Below are positions 16,531 to 24,133 of a DNA stretch of 31,293 nucleotides, piece after piece. Below the pieces are notes generated by a model. The model was not told the DNA's origin. It made no database searches and saw only the letters and a program-made list of their open reading frames with translations. Both the position numbers and the translations under genes were made by a program. Source of the stretch: Bordetella parapertussis (GTDB lineage: Bacteria > Pseudomonadota > Gammaproteobacteria > Burkholderiales > Burkholderiaceae_B); NCBI GenBank assembly GCA_945862495.1, contig CAMAYM010000018.1, positions 1-31,293 of the forward strand, written 5' to 3'. How positions within the stretch are numbered: the stretch's first letter is position 1; the number at the start of each line of letters is the position of its first letter.

Positions 16531-16914
16531 TTATCCTGTATGCTTGTTTTTGTAGTCCTCGACAGCTGCCTTGATCGCATCTTCGGCAAGAATCGAGCAG
16601 TGAATTTTTACAGGTGGCAGCGCAAGCTCTTCGGCGATCTGCGTATTACGGATCGTCAACGCTTCGTCTAAGGTCTTTCCTTTTACCCATTCGGTGACCA
16701 ATGAGCTCGAGGCAATGGCTGAGCCACAACCATACGTTTTGAATCGGGCATCTTCGATGATGCCTGATTCATTGACACGAATCTGAAGCTTCATCACATC
16801 GCCGCAGGCGGGAGCACCCACCATACCCGTGCCAACATGATCGTCGCATTTGTCGAAGGTGCCAACATTGCGAGGATTTTCGTAATGGTCTAAGACCTTG
16901 TCGCTGTATGCCAT
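16531..16914 (-). CDS. iscU: Fe-S cluster scaffold IscU
   Basis: Scaffold on which IscS-derived sulfur and iron form [2Fe-2S] clusters. The 127 residues contain the ligand set C37 and D39 (GAPACGD), C63 (YGCGSA), H105 and C106 (KIHCS), and the HscA recognition motif LPPVK at 99-103. A strong GGAG site precedes the ATG. It follows iscS by 22 bases. Confidence 0.97.
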   Translation of the reverse strand: MAYSDKVLDHYENPRNVGTFDKCDDHVGTGMVGAPACGDVMKLQIRVNESGIIEDARFKTYGCGSAIASSSLVTEWVKGKTLDEALTIRNTQIAEELALPPVKIHCSILAEDAIKAAVEDYKNKHTG

Positions 16915-16936
16915 TTGTATTCTCCAACCTGTGCGT

Positions 16937-18148
16937 TTAGTGGGCTGCCCACTGAACTGAATTTAAATCAATGCCTTCTTTGGCCATTTCCCAAAGAGGC
17001 GACATATCGCGTAGTTTTCCCACACGTGCTTTGAGTAATTCGACTGCAAAATCGATCTCTTTTTCAGTCGTAAAACGTCCGATCGTGAAGCGAATTGAGC
17101 TATGCGCCAACTCATCATTACGACCGAGTGCACGCAACACGTAAGAAGGCTCAAGACTCGCTGAAGTACACGCCGATCCACTCGAAACCGCTAGCTCTTT
17201 AATCGCCATAATTAAAGATTCGCCTTCGACGTAATTGAAGCTAACGTTTAGGTTGTGCGGAACGCGATGTTCCAAATCGCCATTGAGGTAGACTTCTTCG
17301 ATTTGTGAGAGGCCCGCCCACAGGCGATCTCTCAACATGCGTATACGCTCGTTTTCAGTGCCCATTTCTTGCTGAGCCAAAGCAAAACATTCGCCCATGC
17401 CAACGATCTGGTGCGTAGCAAGCGTCCCCGAGCGAAAACCTCTTTCGTGTCCGCCGCCGTGCATTTGTGCCTCGATACGGATCCGTGGCTTGCGACGCAC
17501 GTACAACGCACCGATACCTTTGGGTCCATAGGTCTTGTGTGCACAGAAAGACATCAGATCAACTTTAAGTGTTTGTAAATCGATCGCAACTTTACCCGTC
17601 GCTTGGGCAGCATCCACATGGAAAATGATGTTGTTGGCACGGCACAGCTCACCGATCGAAGCGACATCCTGAATCACACCAATTTCATTGTTGACGAACA
17701 TCACTGAAATCAGCACCGTATCAGGACGAATGGCAGCTTTCAGTGCATCCATACTAATCAAGCCATTTTCTTGGACATCTAAATACGTAACCTCAAAACC
17801 TTGGCGCTCCAACTCACGGCATGGATCGAGCACAGCCTTGTGCTCTGTCTTGATGGTGATGACATGCTTGCCGCGCTCTGCATAAAAGGTCGCCGCGCCC
17901 TTGATGGCGAGGTTGTTTGACTCTGTCGCACCGGAGGTCCAAACGATTTCACGCGGGTCAGCATTGACCAGCGCTGCGACTTGTTCGCGAGCGTGTTCAA
18001 CGGCTTCTTCGGCCTCCCAGCCATAAGAGTGGCTACGCGAGGCAGGGTTGCCCGCATGCTCATAAAGCCAAGGGATCATCTTTTCTACAACGCGCGGATC
18101 GACGGGTGTCGTGGCCGAGTAGTCAAAATAAATAGGACGGGTGGACAT
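16937..18148 (-). CDS. iscS: Cysteine desulfurase IscS
   Basis: PLP enzyme that takes sulfur from cysteine and supplies it for Fe-S clusters, tRNA thiolation and thiamine. Its 403 residues are normal for group I. It has H104 (TEHKAVLDP), PLP lysine K205 (SFCAHKTYGPKG) and the persulfide cysteine C327 in the mobile loop SSGSACTSASLEPS. The ATG has a clean AGGAG ribosome site 7 bases upstream. It lies 20 bases after iscR and shares its promoter. Confidence 0.98.
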   Translation of the reverse strand: MSTRPIYFDYSATTPVDPRVVEKMIPWLYEHAGNPASRSHSYGWEAEEAVEHAREQVAALVNADPREIVWTSGATESNNLAIKGAATFYAERGKHVITIKTEHKAVLDPCRELERQGFEVTYLDVQENGLISMDALKAAIRPDTVLISVMFVNNEIGVIQDVASIGELCRANNIIFHVDAAQATGKVAIDLQTLKVDLMSFCAHKTYGPKGIGALYVRRKPRIRIEAQMHGGGHERGFRSGTLATHQIVGMGECFALAQQEMGTENERIRMLRDRLWAGLSQIEEVYLNGDLEHRVPHNLNVSFNYVEGESLIMAIKELAVSSGSACTSASLEPSYVLRALGRNDELAHSSIRFTIGRFTTEKEIDFAVELLKARVGKLRDMSPLWEMAKEGIDLNSVQWAAH

Positions 18149-18168
18149 ACTAGGACTCCTGAGTATTT

Positions 18169-18696
18169 TTAAAGACTAATCGAAACGGATTCTGACGAAA
18201 GTGCGGAACCGGCTGTACCGACAACGTTGACACGCACGCCAGCTCCGGAAGCTTTACTTGCCTCCTGAATCTGACGCAAGCGTTGCTGGTCAACCAAGTC
18301 TTGTAGCGAAACTGAATCTAAAAAGTCGACCATTTTGCGATTGAGCGTTGACCACAGCTCATGGGTCATACAGATACCAGATTTACCATCTGTACCGCTA
18401 TCACAGGATGATTTGCCACCACAGTTGGTGGCATCAATCGGCTCATCCACTGCGAAAATGATGTCCGCAACCGTAATGTTTCGTGCCAAACGGGATAACG
18501 TGTATCCACCGCCTGGACCGCGCACACTTTCCACGAGCTCGTGGCGGCGAAGCTTGCCAAAGAGTTGCTCAAGATAAGAAAGCGAAATGTTTTGACGCTG
18601 ACTGATCGCAGACAATGTGACGGGGCCGCCTTGTTGGCGGAGGGCCAGATCAATCATGGCAGTAACGGCAAAGCGACCTTTTGTAGTGAGCCTCAT
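18169..18696 (-). CDS. iscR: Fe-S cluster-dependent regulator IscR (Rrf2 family)
   Basis: [2Fe-2S] winged-helix repressor that senses cluster status and controls the isc operon. The 175 residues begin MRLTTKGRFAVTAMIDLAL. The DNA-binding helix lies around SLSYLEQLFGKLR and the wing around VRGPGGGYTLSR. Cluster ligands are C92, C98, C109 and H112 (ICMTHELW). In E. coli the third cysteine and the histidine are at 104 and 107, so there is a 5-residue insertion (around GTDGKSG) in the cluster loop. The C-terminal tail after about 150 is low complexity. AAGGA is 7-8 bases before the ATG. Two type-1 IscR operators lie just upstream, so autorepression by the holo-form is expected. Confidence 0.96.
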   Translation of the reverse strand: MRLTTKGRFAVTAMIDLALRQQGGPVTLSAISQRQNISLSYLEQLFGKLRRHELVESVRGPGGGYTLSRLARNITVADIIFAVDEPIDATNCGGKSSCDSGTDGKSGICMTHELWSTLNRKMVDFLDSVSLQDLVDQQRLRQIQEASKASGAGVRVNVVGTAGSALSSESVSISL

Positions 18697-18735
18697 GACA
18701 GTATCCTTTTGAAGAAACTTTAAGCGTTTGAAGAC

Positions 18736-18760
18736 TTACCCGACTAATAAACTCAAGTAT
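18736..18760 (-). promoter_or_regulatory. IscR type-1 operator, proximal to iscR
   Basis: Read on the minus strand, this 25-bp site begins ATACTTGAG and ends TTAGTCGGGTAA. It matches the E. coli type-1 IscR consensus (ATASYYGACT..AGTCRRSTAT) at about 22 of 25 positions; the right half AGTCGGGTA is the better half. It lies 40 bases upstream of the iscR ATG. Confidence 0.75.
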
Positions 18761-18762
18761 AC
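18757..18762 (-). promoter_or_regulatory. Candidate -10 box of the isc promoter
   Basis: TATACT on the minus strand is a close match to the sigma-70 -10 hexamer and lies at the junction of the two IscR operators, so holo-IscR bound to either site would block RNA polymerase. No convincing -35 hexamer is seen 16-18 bases upstream, so the exact promoter is uncertain. Confidence 0.4.
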
Positions 18763-18765
18763 CTA

Positions 18766-18790
18766 ATTCCCGACTAATTTAGTTGGGTAT
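18766..18790 (-). promoter_or_regulatory. IscR type-1 operator, distal
   Basis: Read on the minus strand, this site begins ATACCCAACT and ends TTAGTCGGGAAT; it matches the type-1 consensus at about 23 of 25 positions. Its centre is 30 bases from the centre of the proximal site, close to three helical turns, which would put two IscR dimers on nearly the same face of the DNA. Confidence 0.8.
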
Positions 18791-18830
18791 ACCCTTAAAA
18801 CATTATTGGTTTTCAGGATAAACAGACGAA

Positions 18831-18856
18831 AAAAAACCGCGCAACGCGCGGTTTTT
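18831..18856. terminator. Bidirectional rho-independent terminator after the phosphatase gene
   Basis: CCGCGC (18837-18842) and GCGCGG (18846-18851) pair around AAC, with a run of A before and T after, so it can end transcription from both sides. Its main use is to end the minus-strand phosphatase transcript 13 bases after its stop (18870), shielding the isc promoter. Confidence 0.85.
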
Positions 18857-18869
18857 CAAAATATGCCGG

Positions 18870-19358
18870 TTAGGCGGCCTGATATTGTGTCGCGCGCTTG
18901 CGCACCAGCTCAAGCACACCTTGGCAGGCGTCTTCGAGATAATCAAGAACTTTTCCGAAACCCTCTGGACCACCGTAGTAAGGATCTGGGACTGTGGCTT
19001 CTTCGAATTCGTTGGCAAAGCGCATCAACAACATGAGCTTGTGGTGATGCGGTTTGGGACACTGTTGTTGCAGTGCGGAGAGATTTTCCCAGTCCATCGC
19101 AAGAATCAGATCGTAATCGTGGAAGTCCTCAGGCTCTACTTGCCTGGCCTCTGCACGCGTGATCTCGTAACCACGTTTTCGGGCAGCAGCGATCGCGCGA
19201 GGATCAGGGGCCTCCCCGACGTGGAAGCTGTGGGTACCGGCGGAATCAATCCCGACGACCTCAGAAAGGCCAGCGTCATTGATAAGGTGGCGGAATACGC
19301 CTTCTGCGCTGGGCGACCGGCAAATATTGCCCATGCATACGAAGAGAACTTTTGTCAT
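18870..19358 (-). CDS. Low-molecular-weight protein-tyrosine phosphatase
   Basis: Arsenate-reductase-fold phosphatase of 162 residues. The active-site loop CX5R is VCMGNICRSPSAEG with nucleophile C8 and R14; the general acid aspartate is in the later VPDPYYGG motif. Such enzymes remove phosphate from tyrosine residues, often of kinases that control capsule or exopolysaccharide export, but no such genes are nearby and the target is unknown. The position next to iscR is common in Burkholderiales. It has its own terminator downstream and a 227-base AT-rich region upstream, so it is probably a single-gene unit. Confidence 0.93.
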   Translation of the reverse strand: MTKVLFVCMGNICRSPSAEGVFRHLINDAGLSEVVGIDSAGTHSFHVGEAPDPRAIAAARKRGYEITRAEARQVEPEDFHDYDLILAMDWENLSALQQQCPKPHHHKLMLLMRFANEFEEATVPDPYYGGPEGFGKVLDYLEDACQGVLELVRKRATQYQAA

Positions 19359-19544
19359 AATAGTGCGTATTGTGCGGGAAAACCCGTAACATGTCCAGAT
19401 ATTTTTTTATGTTTCTACAAAAACTGTCATTAAATTGTAAAAGAATTTTATCTCTTAAAAACAAATAGTTAGACTCTCTTAGTTTTCAATCACATTAAAT
19501 AAATTTTACCCAAATAATTGAATAACAGATCAAATATCTTTAAA
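19359..19544. other. AT-rich gap upstream of the phosphatase gene
   Basis: The longest gene-free stretch of the window (with the uvrB terminator at its right end, 227 bases). It is markedly richer in A and T than its surroundings and should hold the phosphatase promoter on the minus strand; a TACAAT lies there but I find no well-spaced -35. A small GCGGG/CCCGT hairpin (19374-19387) falls in the probable 5' leader. No open reading frame of note is seen. Confidence 0.5.
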
Positions 19545-19575
19545 AATGCATTGATCTGCACTGTAACAATGCATT
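19545..19575 (-). terminator. Rho-independent terminator of uvrB
   Basis: AATGCATTG at 19545-19553 and CAATGCATT at 19567-19575 are exact inverted copies around a 13-base loop. In the direction of uvrB transcription a T-rich run (TTTTTAAA) follows. The stem is 9 bp but AT-rich, so termination may be partial. Confidence 0.65.
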
Positions 19576-19585
19576 GCCCATTTTC

Positions 19586-21847
19586 TTAGGCACCAAGCAA
19601 CAGCACACGGTCTTTAAGTATTTTTAATGCGTCTCTGGCGGCCGCCGCTTGCTCAAATTCAAGATTGCGCGCATGGTCAAGCATCAGTTTTTCTAAACGT
19701 TTAAATTCTTTAGCCAAGGCTTTTTCATCTGTCAGAAGAGCAAGTGACACTTCAGGTTCATCTTGATTTCTAAACGCGGGGGCAACAATACCGTCGATCA
19801 ACTCACGAACAGCCTTTCTTACGCTGCGCGCCTCAATTCCATGCTCCTGATTAAAAGCTAACTGTTTTTTGCGACGTCTCTCAGTTTCACCCATCGCTCG
19901 CGTCATTGAGTCCGTGATGCGATCCGCATACAAAATGGCACGACCATTTAAATTTCGAGCAGCACGACCGATTGTTTGAATCAAGCTGCGATCAGAGCGC
20001 AGGAAACCCTCCTTGTCCGCATCCAAAATTGCAACTAACGAAACCTCAGGAATATCAAGGCCTTCTCTCAATAAGTTAATGCCGACTAATACATCAAAAA
20101 CACCCAAGCGTAAGTCACGGATGATTTCAACGCGTTCAACCGTGTCGATATCTGAATGTAAATAACGCACGCGGATACCGTGCTCCGCGAGGTAGTCGGT
20201 CAAATCTTCCGCCATTCGCTTGGTCAGCGTCGTCACCAACACTCTTTCCTCAATTGCCACACGCAGCTTGATCTCACCCAGTAAATCATCTACTTGGGTT
20301 CTGGCAGGTCGTACCTCAACAATTGGGTCAACCAAGCCTGTCGGACGCACCACTTGTTCGACGACATTGTCAGTATGCTCCTGTTCGTATTTTCCAGGGG
20401 TGGCTGAGACAAAGATGCACTGACGCATCCGTGTTTCAAACTCTTCCATTTTGAGTGGACGGTTGTCCATCGCAGAAGGCAAACGGAAACCATAGGTCAC
20501 GAGTGTTTCTTTACGTGCACGATCGCCGCGATACATCCCTCCAAGCTGCCCAATCGTGACATGGCTTTCATCGATAAACATCAGCGCATCACTCGGCAAA
20601 TAATCAATCAGCGTCGGAGGTGGATCACCCGGTGCGGCGCCAGAAAGATGTCGTGAATAGTTTTCAATACCTTTACAAAAGCCCAGCTCGGTCAGCATCT
20701 CTAAGTCAAAACGTGTGCGCTGCTCGATCCGCTGCGCTTCAATGAGGTGACCGCCATCGACAAAAAACTTTACCCGCTCACGTAGCTCTTGCTTAATCGC
20801 TTCGATCGCACGCATCACTGTATCGCGTGGTGTGACGTAATGTGAACCTGGGTAAACAGTAAAGCGTGGCACCTTTTGACGGACTTTTCCCGTCAACGGA
20901 TCAAAAAGCTCTAGCCCTTCTACTTCGTCATCGAACAGAGAAAGACGCACCGCCAGCTCCGCACTTTCTGCCGGAAAAATATCAATAGTTTCACCACGCG
21001 CACGAAAAGTACCTCGCGTAAATTCAGTGTCGTTGCGCTCATATTGCATGGCCACCAGACGTGCGAGGATTTCGCGACGTGGCACGCGGTCTCCAACACG
21101 CAAGGTCAACACCATTGCGTGATAGTCAGAGGGATTACCTATACCGTAAATACAAGAGACCGTACCAACAATGATTGTGTCTCGACGCTCTAAAAGGCTT
21201 TTCGTCGCAGACAACCGCATCTGTTCGATATGCTCGTTGATCGATGAGTCTTTTTCAATAAACAGATCACGGGTTGGAACGTAAGCCTCAGGTTGGTAAT
21301 AATCGTAATAAGAAACAAAATATTCAACGGCATTTTTAGGGAAAAACTCTCTCATCTCCGCGTAAAGCTGCGCCGCTAAGGTCTTGTTGGGCGCGAGTAC
21401 CACCGCAGGTCGACCGAGGCGCGCAATCATATTCGCCATGGTGAATGTCTTGCCCGAACCCGTTACCCCTAACAACGTTTGCATCATGAGACCATCTCTC
21501 ACGCCTTGCTCGAGCTGATTGATGGCGTTAGGCTGATCCCCACCTGGAGGATAGGGTTGATACAAGTGAAAGGGACTATCTGGATAGTCGACGTAACGCG
21601 GCTCTTCTTTGCCCGTGGAGATTGTTGCGGGCAATACTGGAATCGACACTCTGGCGGCTGCGATCCCCTCGTGCATGATGGCAGGAGGCAAGGATTGACC
21701 TGATACGCTATCGATGACGTCATCGTCAAGAAGACTCCGCTCTGTTGGGAACGGATCTATCGAGGGGTGAACAGGCATTTCTTTGGGTGGAGTGTTAGAG
21801 GCCATGCTAGACTTATCAGGGTAACCCCTCGGATGCGGGGTAACCAT
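19586..21847 (-). CDS. uvrB: Excinuclease ABC subunit B
   Basis: Helicase-like damage-verifying subunit of nucleotide excision repair. Walker A GVTGSGKT is at 127-134; the beta-hairpin region VSYYDYYQPEAYVP, Walker B FIDESHV, helicase motif VSATPG and the C-terminal UVR motif (EKLMLDHARNLEFEQAA) are all present. With the start at 21847 the protein has 753 residues, about 80 more than usual, because 88 residues more than in E. coli precede Walker A. This N-terminal part is proline-rich and not recognisable. ATGs at 21805 and 21778 would shorten it, but the conserved part (SPFHLYQPYPPGGDQP) begins only near residue 91. None has a strong ribosome site. The gene is divergent from the aminotransferase, and no CTGT-N8-ACAG LexA box is seen in the 144 bases between them. 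Confidence 0.95.
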   Translation of the reverse strand: MVTPHPRGYPDKSSMASNTPPKEMPVHPSIDPFPTERSLLDDDVIDSVSGQSLPPAIMHEGIAAARVSIPVLPATISTGKEEPRYVDYPDSPFHLYQPYPPGGDQPNAINQLEQGVRDGLMMQTLLGVTGSGKTFTMANMIARLGRPAVVLAPNKTLAAQLYAEMREFFPKNAVEYFVSYYDYYQPEAYVPTRDLFIEKDSSINEHIEQMRLSATKSLLERRDTIIVGTVSCIYGIGNPSDYHAMVLTLRVGDRVPRREILARLVAMQYERNDTEFTRGTFRARGETIDIFPAESAELAVRLSLFDDEVEGLELFDPLTGKVRQKVPRFTVYPGSHYVTPRDTVMRAIEAIKQELRERVKFFVDGGHLIEAQRIEQRTRFDLEMLTELGFCKGIENYSRHLSGAAPGDPPPTLIDYLPSDALMFIDESHVTIGQLGGMYRGDRARKETLVTYGFRLPSAMDNRPLKMEEFETRMRQCIFVSATPGKYEQEHTDNVVEQVVRPTGLVDPIVEVRPARTQVDDLLGEIKLRVAIEERVLVTTLTKRMAEDLTDYLAEHGIRVRYLHSDIDTVERVEIIRDLRLGVFDVLVGINLLREGLDIPEVSLVAILDADKEGFLRSDRSLIQTIGRAARNLNGRAILYADRITDSMTRAMGETERRRKKQLAFNQEHGIEARSVRKAVRELIDGIVAPAFRNQDEPEVSLALLTDEKALAKEFKRLEKLMLDHARNLEFEQAAAARDALKILKDRVLLLGA

Positions 21848-21991
21848 CTATTATGTTCTCTGTTGGTCAGAGCGTCCACCCAAAATATTAAGTGGTATTG
21901 AAAATTTGTGCTACTCAACATTACCTTGACCATTATCTAGCTCTTACAATTAAGCCTTCTCCTTCTTGCCTCTCAATTAACAGAAACCCAA

Positions 21992-23197
21992 ATGAGCACC
22001 CTTTTTCAATCCGTAGAACTCGCCCCACGTGACCCGATCTTGGGTCTGAATGAACAATTCAATGCCGATACCCGCGCGCACAAGGTAAACCTTGGTGTGG
22101 GCGTCTACTACGATGACAACGGCAAAATCCCTTTGCTTTCTGCTGTTCATCAAGCTGAGGTGACGCGCGTTGAAGCGGCTGCTGCGCGCGGGTATCTGCC
22201 CATTGAGGGCATTGCCGGCTACAACAAAGGTGCTCAAGAGTTGGTGCTTGGTAAAAACTCTCCTTTGATCGCTGCGGGTCGTGTCCTGACGATGCAGGCG
22301 CTCGGCGGAACAGGCGCATTGAAAATCGGCGCTGACTTTATCAAGCAGTTGGTACCCAATGCAAAAGTCGCTATTAGTAATCCTAGCTGGGAAAATCATC
22401 GCGCGCTGTTTGAACGTGCCGGTTTTGAAGTCGTGAACTATCCTTATTACGATGCGGCAACGCATGGTTTAGACTTTCAGGGAATGCTCAACGGATTGCG
22501 CGCACTGCCTGCTCAAAGCGTGGTCGTTTTACATGCATGCTGCCATAACCCAACTGGCGTGGATTTGACGACAGATCAGTGGCGTGAAGTTGCCAAGGTC
22601 ATTAAAGACGCCAACCTCATTCCTTTTCTTGACATCGCCTACCAAGGCTTTGGTGATGGTTTGGAGCAAGACGCATCAGCCGTGCGACTCTTTGCCGATC
22701 TTGATATGACCATGTTTATTAGTTCATCTTTTTCAAAATCGTTCTCACTTTACGGAGAGCGCGTCGGCGCCTTGACGATCGTCACGGGAAGCCGAGACGA
22801 GTCAAACCGTGTACTGAGCCAGGTCAAGCGCGTCATCCGCACCAACTACTCCAATCCCCCTACCCACGGTGGCACAATTGTGTCGACGGTACTCAACACT
22901 CCAAAACTTTTTGCACTTTGGGATCAAGAACTCGCCGGGATGCGGGATCGCATTCGCTTAATGCGCCAACAACTAGTCGAAAAGCTTGCAGAAAATGGCG
23001 TGACAAAAGATTTTAGTTTTGTAATGCGCCAGCGCGGCATGTTCTCTTTTTCTGGCTTAAGTGCCGCTCAAGTTGAGCGTTTACGTGCAGAACATGCGAT
23101 TTATGCGGTGAGCAGCGGACGAATTTGTGTCGCCGCCTTAAACAGCCACAATATTGATGTAGTCGCTAAAGCCATTGCCAGCGTCATGAAAGACTAA
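21992..23197 (+). CDS. tyrB: Aromatic amino acid / aspartate aminotransferase (TyrB-like, class I)
   Basis: PLP enzyme of the aspartate/aromatic aminotransferase subgroup I-alpha, 401 residues. It transfers the amino group from glutamate to oxo-acids such as phenylpyruvate, hydroxyphenylpyruvate or oxaloacetate. Motifs: GVGVYYDDNG (35-44), GGTGAL (105-110), CCHNPTG (183-189), DIAYQGFG, PLP lysine K249 in SSSFSKSFSLYGER, and the substrate-binding arginine in the GRIC region near the end. AspC and TyrB activities cannot be separated by eye. It is a single-gene unit, divergent from uvrB and closed by a strong terminator. Confidence 0.92.
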   Translation: MSTLFQSVELAPRDPILGLNEQFNADTRAHKVNLGVGVYYDDNGKIPLLSAVHQAEVTRVEAAAARGYLPIEGIAGYNKGAQELVLGKNSPLIAAGRVLTMQALGGTGALKIGADFIKQLVPNAKVAISNPSWENHRALFERAGFEVVNYPYYDAATHGLDFQGMLNGLRALPAQSVVVLHACCHNPTGVDLTTDQWREVAKVIKDANLIPFLDIAYQGFGDGLEQDASAVRLFADLDMTMFISSSFSKSFSLYGERVGALTIVTGSRDESNRVLSQVKRVIRTNYSNPPTHGGTIVSTVLNTPKLFALWDQELAGMRDRIRLMRQQLVEKLAENGVTKDFSFVMRQRGMFSFSGLSAAQVERLRAEHAIYAVSSGRICVAALNSHNIDVVAKAIASVMKD

Positions 23198-23220
23198 ACA
23201 CCGGCTCAAAAAGTCGTGAA

Positions 23221-23250
23221 ACAGCTCCGCTTCGTTGGAGCTGTTTTTTT
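23221..23250 (+). terminator. Rho-independent terminator of the aminotransferase gene
   Basis: ACAGCTCC (23221-23228) and GGAGCTGT (23237-23244) form a perfect 8-bp stem around GCTTCGTT, extended by A-T pairs and followed by seven T. It lies 24 bases after the stop codon and separates this gene from the lexA promoter. Confidence 0.92.
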
Positions 23251-23263
23251 ATACAGATAATAT

Positions 23264-23292
23264 TTGCCATTATTATATAAATGATGCAAAAT
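23264..23292 (+). promoter_or_regulatory. Candidate lexA promoter
   Basis: TTGCCA (23264-23269) and CAAAAT (23287-23292) are separated by 17 bases. Transcription would start near 23299, inside the first LexA box, so bound LexA would cover the start site. The -35 matches five of six consensus bases and the -10 only four. Confidence 0.45.
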
Positions 23293-23297
23293 ATGGG

Positions 23298-23313
23298 CTG
23301 TATATAAAAACAG
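23298..23313 (+). promoter_or_regulatory. LexA box 1 (perfect CTGT-N8-ACAG)
   Basis: CTGTATATAAAAACAG matches the LexA recognition pattern of beta- and gammaproteobacteria exactly, with the favoured AT-rich centre. It lies 35 bases before the lexA start and implies autorepression released during the SOS response. Confidence 0.92.
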
Positions 23314-23315
23314 CA

Positions 23316-23331
23316 CTGTATATGTGCACAC
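23316..23331 (+). promoter_or_regulatory. LexA box 2 (one mismatch)
   Basis: CTGTATATGTGCACAC follows box 1 after two bases; only the last base departs from CTGT-N8-ACAG. Two neighbouring boxes before lexA are also known in E. coli and would allow cooperative repression. Confidence 0.8.
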
Positions 23332-23347
23332 GTCTGAGAGCTTAACT

Positions 23348-24076
23348 GTGACTATCAAACTAACTGACCGGCAACAGCAAATTTTAGATTTGATCCGCGA
23401 GGCGGTGACAAGCACCGGATTTCCTCCTACTCGGGCGGAAATTGCGCAAAAACTAGGTTTTCGCTCCGCCAATGCTGCGGAGGATCATTTGCGTGCTCTC
23501 GCGCGTAAGGGCGTGATTGAACTCACAGCGGGCGCGTCACGGGGCATCAGACTGACCGAAAGTGCTGCCGACTTCACGTTACAGGGAAATTTCGAAGCTG
23601 AAACTGCCCGCATGCAAGATGATGCAGAATACGATGCCCACTCAAACACTAGTCGCGTTCACTTAAAGCAATTTCCCGATATGGGCCAGATGCTTGTTCC
23701 TCTTATTGGTCGGGTCGCTGCAGGCTTTCCCATGCTGGCTGCTGAAAATATCGAAAAAGAAATCTCAGTCGATCCCAATATGTTCGACCAACTCCCTGAC
23801 TACTTGCTTAAAGTCAAAGGTCTGAGTATGAGAGATGTCGGCATTTTGGACGGCGATTTACTCGCAATCAAAAAAACCAGTGATGCAAGGAACGGACAAA
23901 TTATTGTTGCGCGTATTGATGACGAAGTGACAGTCAAACGTCTCCATAAACAAGGCAACCATATCGAGTTATTACCCGAAAATCCTGATTTTGAACCGAT
24001 CGTGATTCAACCTGGTCAAGACTTCTCGGTCGAAGGTATCGCTTTGGGGCTCATCCGTAACACACCATTGCACTAA
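23348..24076 (+). CDS. lexA: SOS repressor LexA
   Basis: Represses DNA-damage genes; RecA filaments trigger its self-cleavage. I choose the GTG at 23348 (protein start VTIKLTDRQQQ) because the family starts here; an earlier GTG at 23324 would fall inside the second LexA box. A GAGAG site lies 7 bases upstream. The 242 residues comprise a winged-helix domain (1-70; recognition part around GFRSANAAEDHL), a long linker, and the S24 peptidase domain with cleavage site A125-G126 (GRVAAGF), catalytic S160 (GLSM) and K197 (EVTVKRL). The 35- and 37-residue spacings match E. coli. The linker is about 40 residues longer than in E. coli LexA and seems long even for the order. Confidence 0.97.
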   Translation: MTIKLTDRQQQILDLIREAVTSTGFPPTRAEIAQKLGFRSANAAEDHLRALARKGVIELTAGASRGIRLTESAADFTLQGNFEAETARMQDDAEYDAHSNTSRVHLKQFPDMGQMLVPLIGRVAAGFPMLAAENIEKEISVDPNMFDQLPDYLLKVKGLSMRDVGILDGDLLAIKKTSDARNGQIIVARIDDEVTVKRLHKQGNHIELLPENPDFEPIVIQPGQDFSVEGIALGLIRNTPLH

Positions 24077-24110
24077 CAATCCTCAGGCACCACCAGCCAT
24101 TCCTATCAAG

Positions 24111-24133
24111 CGCCGCACTTCGTGCGGCGTTTT
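24111..24133 (+). terminator. Rho-independent terminator of lexA
   Basis: CGCCGCAC (24111-24118) and GTGCGGCG (24122-24129) form a perfect 8-bp GC-rich stem around TTC, followed by TTTT. The T-run overlaps the stop codon of the convergent hslR gene (24132-24134), so the two transcripts meet here. Confidence 0.9.

Noticed and set aside
23324..23347. Earlier GTG start for lexA at 23324
   Set aside because: It lies inside the second LexA box and adds eight residues not found in LexA proteins.
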